Both the position numbers and the translations under genes were made by a program. Positions 26,041 through 35,521 of a stretch of DNA of 64,000 bases are shown in pieces. Under the pieces are notes generated by a model. The model saw nothing but the letters and a program-made list of their open reading frames with translations, had not been told where the DNA came from and did no database searches. Origin of the DNA: Sipunculus nudus (Eukaryota; Annelida; Sipuncula; Golfingiida; Sipunculidae); NCBI GenBank assembly GCA_026874595.1, contig CM049321.1, positions 370,479 to 434,478 on the forward strand, read 5' to 3'. The stretch's first letter is position 1; every line of letters begins with the position of its first letter.

Positions 26041-27194
26041 GATCTTATAATTTAGGTAGAAAATAAGAAGGAGAATTCTTTCTTCAGAAACCAACTACAG
26101 GTAGAAATATTTTGTACATCCCATGGATTCGTAACAATTAAGTTCTCATTTTGGCACCACTCGCGCACCACTCTGAGGCACATCACTTCTGTGAACAGAA
26201 ATGTTTTTATGTCCAGCTGTTGTATCTGAATTTTGCCACTTATTTTTATCTGCATCTTACTTCTCTATTACATGAATTTAAAACATCATACTGTCCGTCT
26301 GTATGCACTCATCGGCAATACAGTGCGTGATTGATCCTGCAGTGGCTCACTGAGTTTAATCCTTACAACCTGTGTGTTTTGTTTTAATCATTTAGCGTTT
26401 TACGTTGGTTTCATCAATATTGAGGAAGCGGGGCACTCGCGTCATATTATCAGTCGTGTTGGTATTTCTGACAGTTCCTTGATATTTGAGAAACACTTTA
26501 AATATATTTTTCTTAATACCTCAAATCTTTTATACTGACTGAAATGAAGTTCTATTTTTATGGCAAAATGGCATTCCTTTAATTTGATATGATACGTTAT
26601 GTCCACCCTGGTATACAGTGGGGAGAGGGTACCCCTGCCCTCCACTCAACCAAATTGCGGGTATGTAGATACAGGTCACATTGACCTAATTTGGCTCTAT
26701 TTAAAGGAACGTGTGTCCTGAAGTGTTCATACTTGTTTATATTCACATGAAGCATTGGCAAAATATAGCTCATTGAAACGAGGTCAACATAGTTGATTAC
26801 AATCCATACTAATTTTACAATTACATGCTCATAAAAGTCACAAGATCTCTTATCCTGTATATTTGATTTCTGACAGGTATTAAAACATGATAGAGCACAT
26901 ACGCCCATAGAGACAATTAACAATGTACAGGTTCTTGAGAAAGAATGTATGCTTCAATAAGTAACATTGCCTTCTGGCAGTCATCTCGAATGTTCAATGG
27001 GTAAAATATCTTGTATCCTCCCATAGTGAGATATATGAGGCCATGAGGATTATCTCACGATCCGATACATATACAAAAGTATCAGAGTTCAGGTTCAAAT
27101 TTTTTTTGGTGGAGGTAACTGCCTCTATTTTTTATGCTCTCTTGTCTAATTCTTAATCTAGGTATATACATCTGCAAATTTCCATATCGGTTCG
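26041..27194. other. No supported feature
   Basis: AT-rich single-copy-looking sequence. Several minus-strand frames of 65-108 codons occur at 26052-26923, but none has a recognisable domain, splice context or compositional bias that would support a gene. Confidence 0.5.
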
Positions 27195-27530
27195 GGACTG
27201 CGTGACAGGGCGGCAGCACTCGCTACTTTTCATATTATTTTTTATCCTTGTGTTACCCAGGCCTGGTGTCTACTGCACCTGCCGGTCCTGGGTGTGCAAT
27301 CAACCCCATTTCTAGGTCATAATACCGAGGAACCCTTCCCCCTCCCCAAGACGCAATCGTTTGTGAGTGATACACGGCTCTGGGGCACAGCCTTCCCATT
27401 ACGCCTGCAGATCGCTAACCCTGGGTTAGGGCCGACCGTGAAAATCTCACCGCTACTTGGCTGAGAATTAAACGAACGACAATCCTGGATTTGCGTTGTA
27501 GCTCTACCCCTGAGCTACAGAAGCCGGTTC
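27195..27530 (-). repeat. SINE-like dispersed repeat, copy 2, with tRNA-like head
   Basis: It shares ordered blocks with 20050-20330. On the minus strand its 5' end reads GTAGCTCAGGGGTAGAGC, a near-perfect RNA polymerase III box A of tRNA type. It is followed about 40 bases later by a degraded box B (CGTTCGTTTAATTC). The acceptor arm does not pair, so this is not a working tRNA gene. The pattern fits a tRNA-derived SINE. Confidence 0.6.
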
Positions 27531-27896
27531 AGATTCCGAGTCATTGATGATCTTCGTTCAAGTTTGTCTGCACGCTTCATAAATAAAAATGCATAAATAG
27601 ATCAATAAATTTAATTTAAATAGCTTAAAACCCATTTGCTCCAAATGCTCTATACCAATATCATATGCATTATAAATCTAAAAAGATAAAAATATTAAAT
27701 TTTATATGAGACATCAAAATGACAATAGACCTTATCCGGAACTCCTGTAACATATGACCCACCAGCCTGCTGGTGGTACAAACATTGTCCTGGCAGCAGG
27801 CCCCGTGACCTTCATCAGTAGGCTGGACATAGGCCGTGCAACACATACAGCTACAAGCTTGGTTCTCTTTCACTTAATTTACCAGTATAATTGACC

Positions 27897-28101
27897 ATGA
27901 GAACTAAACGTTGCCAGTGGGGTACCTTCACAGTGACAGCAGGTATCATTACAAGCCACACATGGAAGGTGTGAGCTTTATTCCATCCCCGAAACCAAAA
28001 TCCAAGAAAGAGAAATGCCTGCTGTGGATCAAGCTGCTTGGCCGCCCCATCATCAGCTGAATGTGGACAAGATAGACACTGACAAATATGTCTGTTCAAA
28101 G
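27897..28101 (+). pseudogene. THAP zinc-finger exon of a Harbinger-type transposon (broken)
   Basis: THAP domains are C2CH zinc fingers that bind DNA and occur in several metazoan transposases. Reading from ATG at 27897 gives MRTKRCQWGTF, then after a frameshift near 27972 FIPSPKPKSKKEKCLLWIKL, then after another near 28042 HHQLNVDKIDTDKYVCSK. It ends exactly at a GTAAAT donor. Proline-rich FIP.PKPK, W.K..GRP and the final YVCSK are THAP signatures. The second Cys of the first pair is replaced by Phe. The exon probably spliced to the DDE region downstream. It is dead. Confidence 0.75.
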
Positions 28102-28189
28102 GTAAATGTTTATTCAGATATTATCCTTCGTTAAAGCATTAAAATGTATGGCATGAACATGTGACAGCTAGAAGAATTAATTTAATTTA

Positions 28190-28320
28190 TAATCTGAAAC
28201 AGTCTAATGATTTTATAATGCCACATTTTGAAAAAAAATGGTAAAACATATTGATTAATTATCTGAAACAGTCTCATGATTTTGTAAAGCCACATTTCTA
28301 AAAGAAATGGTAAATCTGTT
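28190..28320. repeat. Imperfect tandem duplication, about 68 bp x 2
   Basis: TATCTGAAACAGTCTNATGATTTT followed by GCCACATTT and AAATGGTAAA occurs twice in tandem. It lies in the presumed intron of the THAP transposase pseudogene. Confidence 0.75.
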
Positions 28321-28339
28321 AACATAATTTCTTACAAAT

Positions 28340-28341
<2 letters not shown>

Positions 28342-28395
<54 letters not shown>

Positions 28396-28400
28396 ATATA
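28342..28400. repeat. (TA)n microsatellite
   Basis: About 59 bases of nearly pure TA dinucleotide, with one TTT interruption near 28381. It lies between the THAP exon and the transposase catalytic region. Confidence 0.97.
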
Positions 28401-28438
28401 CAACATTTGTTACATCATCAACACCTACAGCTACAAAA

Positions 28439-29328
28439 GTGGCAGCAGAAATGTCAGGTGGAAAAAAGCCTCAGCGACAGATGTTCATCTCAGAAATATT
28501 AAAGAATGATTCGAATTGTTTTAGATACGCAGGTGTGAGAACAATTGCACACCTAGATTTTATATTCAAATGGTTAGAGCCAACAGCAAAGTTTAGACTG
28601 TGGGATGGGAAATATAAAGGTACTCCTGGAAAGAAAGGTGCACGTAATCGAGCAGTGCTTACTTTGTATCAAGAATACTTACTGACCTTAGTGAGGATCC
28701 GTCGAGGTTTTGACACCTGTTATCTTGCTTTTTTCTTTAGCATATCTAAAAGTCAATGTTTGCAGAATATTGAATGTGTGTATTAACTTCATGTACTTCA
28801 TGCATGCTTCCTCTAAATTATTGGCCTAGCCGAAAAGTTGTTCAAGCAAACATTCCAGATAAATTCAAGAAATACCCTAGAACTAGGTGTATTATTGATT
28901 GTACAAAAGTTTATGTTGAAAAGCCCCTGAGACCTCTAGCCCAACGCCAAGGTCAAACTACAAACATGCAAACACATTTAAGATGCTAGTAGGCATAATG
29001 CCATCAGGATCGTTCACTTTTTATCTGATTTGTACAGTGGCTCTATTTCTTATGTTCATTGTCAAGGACAGTGGGTTTAATATTCGCCACCTTCGTTTGC
29101 CTAAGAAGGCAAATCTTAATATCCCTGCATTTAGTCACGGTGGAAACTTAAGCCGTAAGGCTTTACAGCACTCAAGACATGTTGCAAGTGCAAGGGTACA
29201 TGTAGAAAGGGCAATCAGGAGACTGAAGAATCTTGAGTAGAATCATTCCAATAAGATTAAGGTACAGATTAAATCAAATAACTACAATCGCAGCTGTATT
29301 ATGTAATCTCCAGCAGCGTCTGGCATGA
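28439..29328 (+). pseudogene. Harbinger-type DDE transposase (DDE_Tnp_4-like), frameshifted
   Basis: Read across several frames, this follows the catalytic region of Harbinger/ISL2EU-type transposases: an N-terminal helical region (LTLYQEYLLTLVRIRRGF), WPSR, then the first Asp in RCIIDCTKVYVE (codon near 28897). These are followed by KMLVGIMPSG-type sequence, the second Asp in KDSGFNI (near 29067), LNIPAF, and the catalytic Glu in RVHVERAIRRLKN (near 29204). A last frameshift near 29230 leads to IIPIRLRYRLNQ and a stop at 29326. All three DDE residues survive, but at least three frame breaks make it non-functional. With the THAP exon upstream it forms one decayed element. Confidence 0.85.
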
Positions 29329-29893
29329 TAGTATGACATGGTACACAGTAAATGGCCTTGGTGATTAAGCCGCATCTGGCATGGTGCATTAACAGATACA
29401 TTTATATGAGATACAAAGCCTGTAACTTGACGTGTAAACTTATACCTTTCCCAGGAGGAAAGAGGAATATCTGTTTCTGTAAAATGATACCACTTTGCTC
29501 TGTATATCTGTCCATCGTTCAAGGTCAAAATGCACTTCAGTGTTTTCTATACCTTTGTGAGTATACACAACCAGATTACATATATATATACCTGTGACTG
29601 CCATTTGTGTCAAAATCTGATGGTAATATTTATGTTTTTTTTTGTTGATTTCCAGTTTCCCCTGTGTATCTTTCGTTGCAATACCAGAAGCAACTATTGC
29701 TGCCTTTGGGCGGAAATTACGTTTTGAATATAAACACTTGCATTCGATTAAGAAAGGACCACAGTGAGAACATTAAGCAATGCCATCTGAGGATGCACCA
29801 ATGAATGGGATATCGGAACTTAACAAACCAGGAACATAAATAGAACATTTTCTGTGGTGATACCTGTGAGCTGTAATGAATATATTTCTAGCT

Positions 29894-30507
29894 TTATCTT
29901 CGTATTTTCGGCCAAACAGCACATCTGGTGGTGCGACCTATATGAAGATCGCTGCATGTGTTCTCATGATCTTTTGAAGAACATACAGAATACACCTGTA
30001 ATGTTGTTATAAGCACTTTTCTCATTTCATGCCAGTTAGGGTTGTGATGCTGACCCCGTGTGCCCTCTTCTATTGTTATGATATCTGCCATGCCATATGA
30101 CAGGCACTGAAGGACTGAATCATACAGGATTTTACCCCTGTGTTACTTTTTACATTGTGGAGCTTTTTCAGAGGGGTATCCATGTTAATTCCTGGGTATG
30201 TATGCAGCTCTTTGCTCCTCTCATAACTTGCATCTAAACCACATGACACAGAGTTTAATTCCCTCAAAGAGGAATCTACTGATGGCAGTTCTATGTCCTC
30301 CATCACTGGTCTAAACAGGTAATCCATGGACACAGTGTCGGCTGTATTGATGTGTCTAGGCTGGTCACAGGTACCGCTGTAGTGGTTGAGACGCTGCGTT
30401 GAACCCATCTACACGTTCCTGATGTCACACTTGGCTTTTTCTGATCATCAATGAAATCCATGACCACATACAACGTAGCAACATCATGCCGACAACAGCC
30501 GTCCATC
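29894..30507 (-). pseudogene. SWIM zinc finger plus YqaJ-like nuclease relic
   Basis: On the minus strand a TTTAAG acceptor is followed by MDGCCRHDVATLYVVMDF, a SWIM-type C-x-H context, then KPSVTSGTCRWV, typical of the SWIM region of metazoan YqaJ proteins. After several frame changes comes IEEGTRGQHHNPNWHEMRK, the start of a YqaJ-type recombinase/exonuclease domain, then a degraded continuation to 29894. Such genes often travel with THAP-Harbinger (ISL2EU-like) transposons, and here it converges on the transposase. That association is from memory and only moderately certain. The frame is broken several times, so no working product is expected. Confidence 0.7.
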
Positions 30508-31839
30508 CTTAAATTTAAATTTGTCACAGTTATACAAATATAAGATAACATCAATTATCAAATTAAATAATTTTATTCACAACAGGCATTTATTGTAGGC
30601 ATTTGAAATATTATTATGTAATTGCACTAATTTTCCTGATATGAATAAACATTGTAGTAATGTATAATATAGACCAATGTGAAAGACTACCGAGGGCTGA
30701 TGCAACCACTGTTTATACCACCAGCCAGTTTGACCCCCAGGTGACCCCACTTAGTGGAAAGTTCCGGAGTAGACCTTTTCATACAGTAGCTAGCACACTG
30801 CCCTGTTAGTTTTACGGAATTAATATTGAAACATATTTTTAGAAAAATATTGCACAAAAAAGTAAGTTTTAAGTTTTGACTTGAACACCGTCGAAGAGGG
30901 TGACGTTCATGAAACAGCCCCTTCATAATGAAACGGAACCATCATTTTCTTTGTCAATGCAGTGGTTGGCTAATCATATGTAGATTCAATGATTTCGCCT
31001 TAATAAGCGTTGGGCAATTGATTATAATCAAATGTCAGAGTTGCTGGTCTACATTGTCAACGTGTCGATACAGGGACACCTGACGATATAGATAACCATC
31101 GAGTATCCAGTAATTTCCTGTGTCTCGTACAAGTTGGGTATTGTCTAGTAACCCTTCGAGAGATGCTTGTATTCATGCGGTCAGAAATTTAACAAACATG
31201 CATTGGGATTTACCAATATGCTGAGCCACAACGGACATTGTAGACGTCGTTAAACAGTAAACTAAAAAGCTAACGATTGTTCTGGATAATGCCAGGTGAC
31301 AGTCTACTTATAGGCCACGAGGCGTTAATAAATGACGAAAATTTCCTCACAGAGCGTTACAGTACGGTCTGCGATACGAGAGGTAAAGGCACACTGGAGC
31401 TGGTCGTGGACTCTTAATATCAGAGGGCCGAAATGGCGCCACATGTAAAATGTCAGAGTAACAGGTTGAACTGTCATTCAGCGAATTCAGACGCGAGGGA
31501 CACGCGAGGGACACGCGAGATTTCTGCCTGTTGGCCACAATGGATTCCTGTTTGGTCTGAAACTCAGTGGCATTCATAATCTTACAGAGGCAAATTTTAG
31601 TTAAAATTTGAGAGCAAATTTAAAAAAAAAAGTTCTTAAGATAATCCGTTGGGGAGAAATCTAAGATCGCTTTCTGATGCCATATTGCACTTCTGACGGG
31701 CCTAAAATTCAGTAACACACATCGTCCCGAAAAAGCGCTTATTATCATATAATATGTATACAGAAAATGTGCTTTAAAGGTGCCCATTCACTAACCTTTT
31801 GAAAAAAAGAATTTATATGATATCCGGCTTCCTCTGTTT
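30508..31839. other. No supported gene
   Basis: AT-rich sequence with short frames only. A minus-strand ATG frame at 31347-31577 has a local CGCGTGTCCCT duplication and no recognisable domain. I see no splice-consistent model. Confidence 0.45.
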
Positions 31840-32260
31840 ATATATTAATGGTCTAAGGGCAATTTTGGTTGAGAAAATGTCTTATAAGGCTTTCGTGAAG
31901 GATGTATGAACTTGTTTATCAACAGCATGCTTGTAACACAGCAATGTTGTCAAACATCTAAGGTGGTAGGTTGCATGTATGCGGAGGAAGAAAGGTTAAT
32001 TGTTAAAAAAAAAAAAACAATTTACAAAGCTCTGGCTTATCTGAGTTCCTGCCAGATGCCCTTGTTGGATTTGTTTTGATTATTTTGGTGGGCCCCCACA
32101 TACTATGAAAACGTTGATATAATCAAAACAAGCAGCCTATGTGTGGTGATATCCACGTTTTCTGGTTGATTTTGATAAAGGCTCCACGGGATTACCTTTA
32201 GTTTCTTAAGTTCAGATAGGTGAGTGGGCCCCTTTAGGGCCCTAAAGAAGATCCAAGAGT
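31840..32260. repeat. Dispersed repeat family B, copy 1 (uninterrupted)
   Basis: It shares ordered blocks with 34530-35110: GTGAAGGATNTATGAACTTG, CAATGTT followed by CAAACAT, CTAAGGT, TGCCAGATGCCCTTGTTG, TTTCGGTGGGC-like, TTTCTGGNNTGATTTTG, GGGATT, and GGGCCC or GGTCCC at the end. This copy has no insertion and serves as the reference for the interrupted copy. Confidence 0.75.
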
Positions 32261-34529
32261 AATATCTCTCAGACGCTATCTGGACAATCAGTGGGTATAA
32301 GCCTGTTCTTGCTAGATCTGTGGTTAAAAGAGCCCCGTACCCCTCCTCTTTGGTTAGAGGCCACAACCTGATACATGACAATCCATGCTTATGAACATTA
32401 ACCCCCCCCCCCCCTCGAGTCCTGCTCACAATCCCTTAACAGCACTGTGAAATAAGAAATCATTTCCGAACAAAATGCACAGAGGCTCCAGAGTACACCA
32501 ATGGCGTATGTATACACGTCGTGAGCAAAGTATATATAGATATACACCATTAAACTATATTGGACTAGTATTGATCCAACTCAAATTATATGCACATGAA
32601 TGTTTATCTGTAAAGGGCATAATGAAATTAGTAACATTTTACACGCATATATGCAACATAAAACGATTTTCTCTTGAATTGTGAGAGATTTTGATTTTTA
32701 AGATCGAAAGTTTAGAGGTGTAGTCCCCGTCCGACAATTCCTAAGTGAAATAGGTTTTATTTTGAATAAAACCGACACCTGGTTGTATGGACATGACACC
32801 TGTCTGGCAAATTCGTTTACCATCCTCGGTTCCTGGTCAATGTTGGATTAAGCGGCCCGAAACCAGGATAACAATTTCACTTCGATGAAAGCTCTGCAAA
32901 ATACAGACTTCGGAAAAATGTCAATTTTGCACAAATATATGAATTGCAAGGATCATAGTTTTACAAATTACGCAGTTTACGAAAATATGTTTATACGATA
33001 TCAGGGGTGAAAATGTCCCATATCATCGCCACAGCTACTTGTTTGAACTTATTTTTGAGAATACATTAAAATGGAAAGAGGTGAACTCTAGGAGAGTGTA
33101 TTTGCTGTAAGATCCCATCTGTATCCAAACCTCTGATACCGCCTGCTGTGTCTACGTTAGTCGAGGTATATGTTACCTGTTTGCCATACAAAAGCGTGTC
33201 CAATGTTCTGCATATTAAGATTTCCACCCAAATGTTTTTTTTTTTTAACTCCTTGTAAAACAAAATGGCCCACCCGAATAGAGCCGGGTTTCAACAGGGG
33301 TATCCGCCCCGTATGATGTCCGTAGCTTTGGTGTTCCAGTTGCTTCGAGGGTGGTCGTCCTCTTTTAAAGATTTTACTGTATATATTACATTTCTATGTA
33401 TCGCACGTGTAAATGTCCTGGTTATTCATGAGGAAGCTTTTAAAATGAACCATCAGATGTACTAATTAATTCACTTCGTTATAATATCTTAATTTTTATT
33501 AACGCACCAGGATGCAAAAGTGTTACCACTCAATATTGTTTTTCCTAGCCTGAACTAGGTTTATTATGTGATTATTCTTATTAGTAAAGATGGTTTTTAT
33601 ATGAAAATATCATTTGATATTTGTCATTGTAATAAACTAAAGAAAAACCTAGGATTGTTATATCAGATTCACTGATACATGTTTGTTTGCGCTCTGTAAC
33701 CTTAATTATATCGCAACACAAGGGATTAAAATTGGAAGTGACATTGTTTAACAATGTAACAATAATTAACTCACTCGAACTGAAACAGGAGTGTTATTAC
33801 CCTTGTATTATGTGTGTCCGTAATATATCAGGGGAACAACTGGCGGATTTTATTTAAACTCAACTCGATACATTTTAAATGTCTGGCTTAGTCCTTGTTT
33901 GATGTTAAAATAAATCAGCTGACCAGTGAATCCGTTCCAAGAAATGCGGTTGTGTTTGTGTGTGTGTTTGGGGGGGGAGGGGGTAAGAGAGTTAATTAAC
34001 TGATTGAAAGCTAAGGGATTACTTCAAGTTGCCATTTGCATTTGCATTATGGTGACATCTGTTATCCAGGCTCCAACAGCTACACTATCACAAACATTGC
34101 TGTATCGATCCGCTCTGGTATCTGTTTCATGAATAATGAAACAGACAATTGAACCAATCAAATGACCAGTGAACATCTCCTTAACGCAGCAGCAGAAAAC
34201 ATCTGTTACCTTATTTAAATCAGATGTTAAGCATTGCCAGGGAGACATCCATAATGTGATTAATCAAATGAACAGTAAACTAAGCCCGTTTCTTGTGCAT
34301 ATTTTCTTGTTCAGACGGCATGTGAGTAGCTTAGATATCGGTGAATTTTAACGTTGGATTTGCGAATTTGGTTCGGTCCCGTGCAGGCCTCTTCATTATT
34401 CGTGAACTAGATGACAGAGCAGCTCTATTAAAGCCATCAATTCACCGAACTTTTCAAATTTAGTGATTTCAGGCCTACCCAATGGGTCGTTTTAATTAAC
34501 TCTATTTAATTCATGCAAAGCAAATTTCC
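32261..34529. other. No supported gene; homopolymer runs
   Basis: AT-rich sequence with a C run at 32402-32414 and a GT/G-rich stretch near 33950-33985. Frames of 60-110 codons on both strands lack recognisable domains. Confidence 0.5.
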
Positions 34530-35110
34530 TCTAACACCTCTGTGAAGGATATATGAACTTGTTTATCTGCGAGCTGTTAATAAACACTTTACATGCGCCA
34601 ATGTTTGCAAACATAAAAAATGTAACCTAAGGTAGTTGCATGGTTGTATATATGAGGAGCTACACCAGATGCAAAACGCCGTATGCAAAACTCTGATGTG
34701 ACTTGCCACCAGATGTCCTTGTTGAATGTATTCGGGTTATTTCGGTGGGCTCCCATATATTCAAAGAGGAAACAGCCTAGGGGAGCGGGGCAGGGGGTCC
34801 AGACCCCTTTTTTAGCCCCGGAACCTTTTTAAGGGTTGCAGACCATTTTAGGGGCCTGGGCCTCCTTCCTTCCCGGTCCTGGGGAACTTTTTTTTTTTGG
34901 GGGGGGGGGGGGGGGATTTGACATTAGTCCCCCTGGTTTGGACCCCTATTCCTAAATCCGCCCCTGATATTACAAACACGTGGATATAAACAAACCGAGC
35001 AGAATGTCTATCGTTTGATAGGTGTTTTTTCTGGACTGATTTTGTAACAAAAGGTTCAAGGGATTGTCTTTTATTAAAAGACGTCAAATATCGAAATAGG
35101 TCCCTTTAAG
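34530..35110. repeat. Dispersed repeat family B, copy 2 (interrupted)
   Basis: The left part (34530 to about 34770) and the right part (about 34971-35110) together match family B copy 1 in order. The match breaks after GTGGGCTCCCATATATTCAAA and resumes at GTGGATATAAACAAACCGAG. The gap is filled by family A copy 2. Confidence 0.7.
34770..34970 (+). repeat. Dispersed repeat family A, copy 2, inserted in family B
   Basis: Landmarks are AGGGGGTCCAGACCCC, TTTTTTAGCC, TTTAAGGGTT, GGTCCTGGGGA, a T run and a G run (34899-34915), then TAGTCCCCC and CCTAAATCCGCCCCTG. They appear in the same order as at 47885-48065. Its position inside family B shows that family A moved later. Confidence 0.7.
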
Positions 35111-35521
35111 CCGGCCTCTGGACGCGTAGTTGCCAGTGCCTAGCCTATAAATGCATGTTACTAAATACTGCACAGTCAAACTAGACGATGACTGTGGACG
35201 TGTTTACCAGATCTCTTGATTGTACCCTTGTACTCTGCATTTAAAGACAGATACTACTATCAACATTTGTGCTAGGATTATATACACTACTGCATGCGTT
35301 GTGATTTACACAAAAGTGCCATTCATGATGACTTTAAAGCATTGGTGAGTAAATTTCACTATCAAATTGTATTATCGCTCACGGAATTTAAAAGATCGCA
35401 CTGAGTTGAACTCTGGACTCTGCACTGTTGAATCATGTCTTCCAGTAGAAAGTAACTGATCTTTTATGAGCCTCAACATACTGAACATTTTACAGTGATA
35501 TTTTGAAATAAAAAAAGCAAA
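35111..35521 (+). promoter_or_regulatory. Presumed 5'UTR/promoter of the J-domain LINE
   Basis: The stretch between family B copy 2 and the ORF1 ATG has no other feature. It contains CCTATAAATGC near 35145, which could be a TATA-like element, although most LINE promoters are TATA-less. The 5' end of the element cannot be fixed from one copy. Confidence 0.35.

Noticed and set aside
27470-27530. tRNA gene on the minus strand
   Set aside because: Box A is excellent, but box B is degraded, the arms do not pair, and a diverged relative at 20050-20330 shows it is dispersed.
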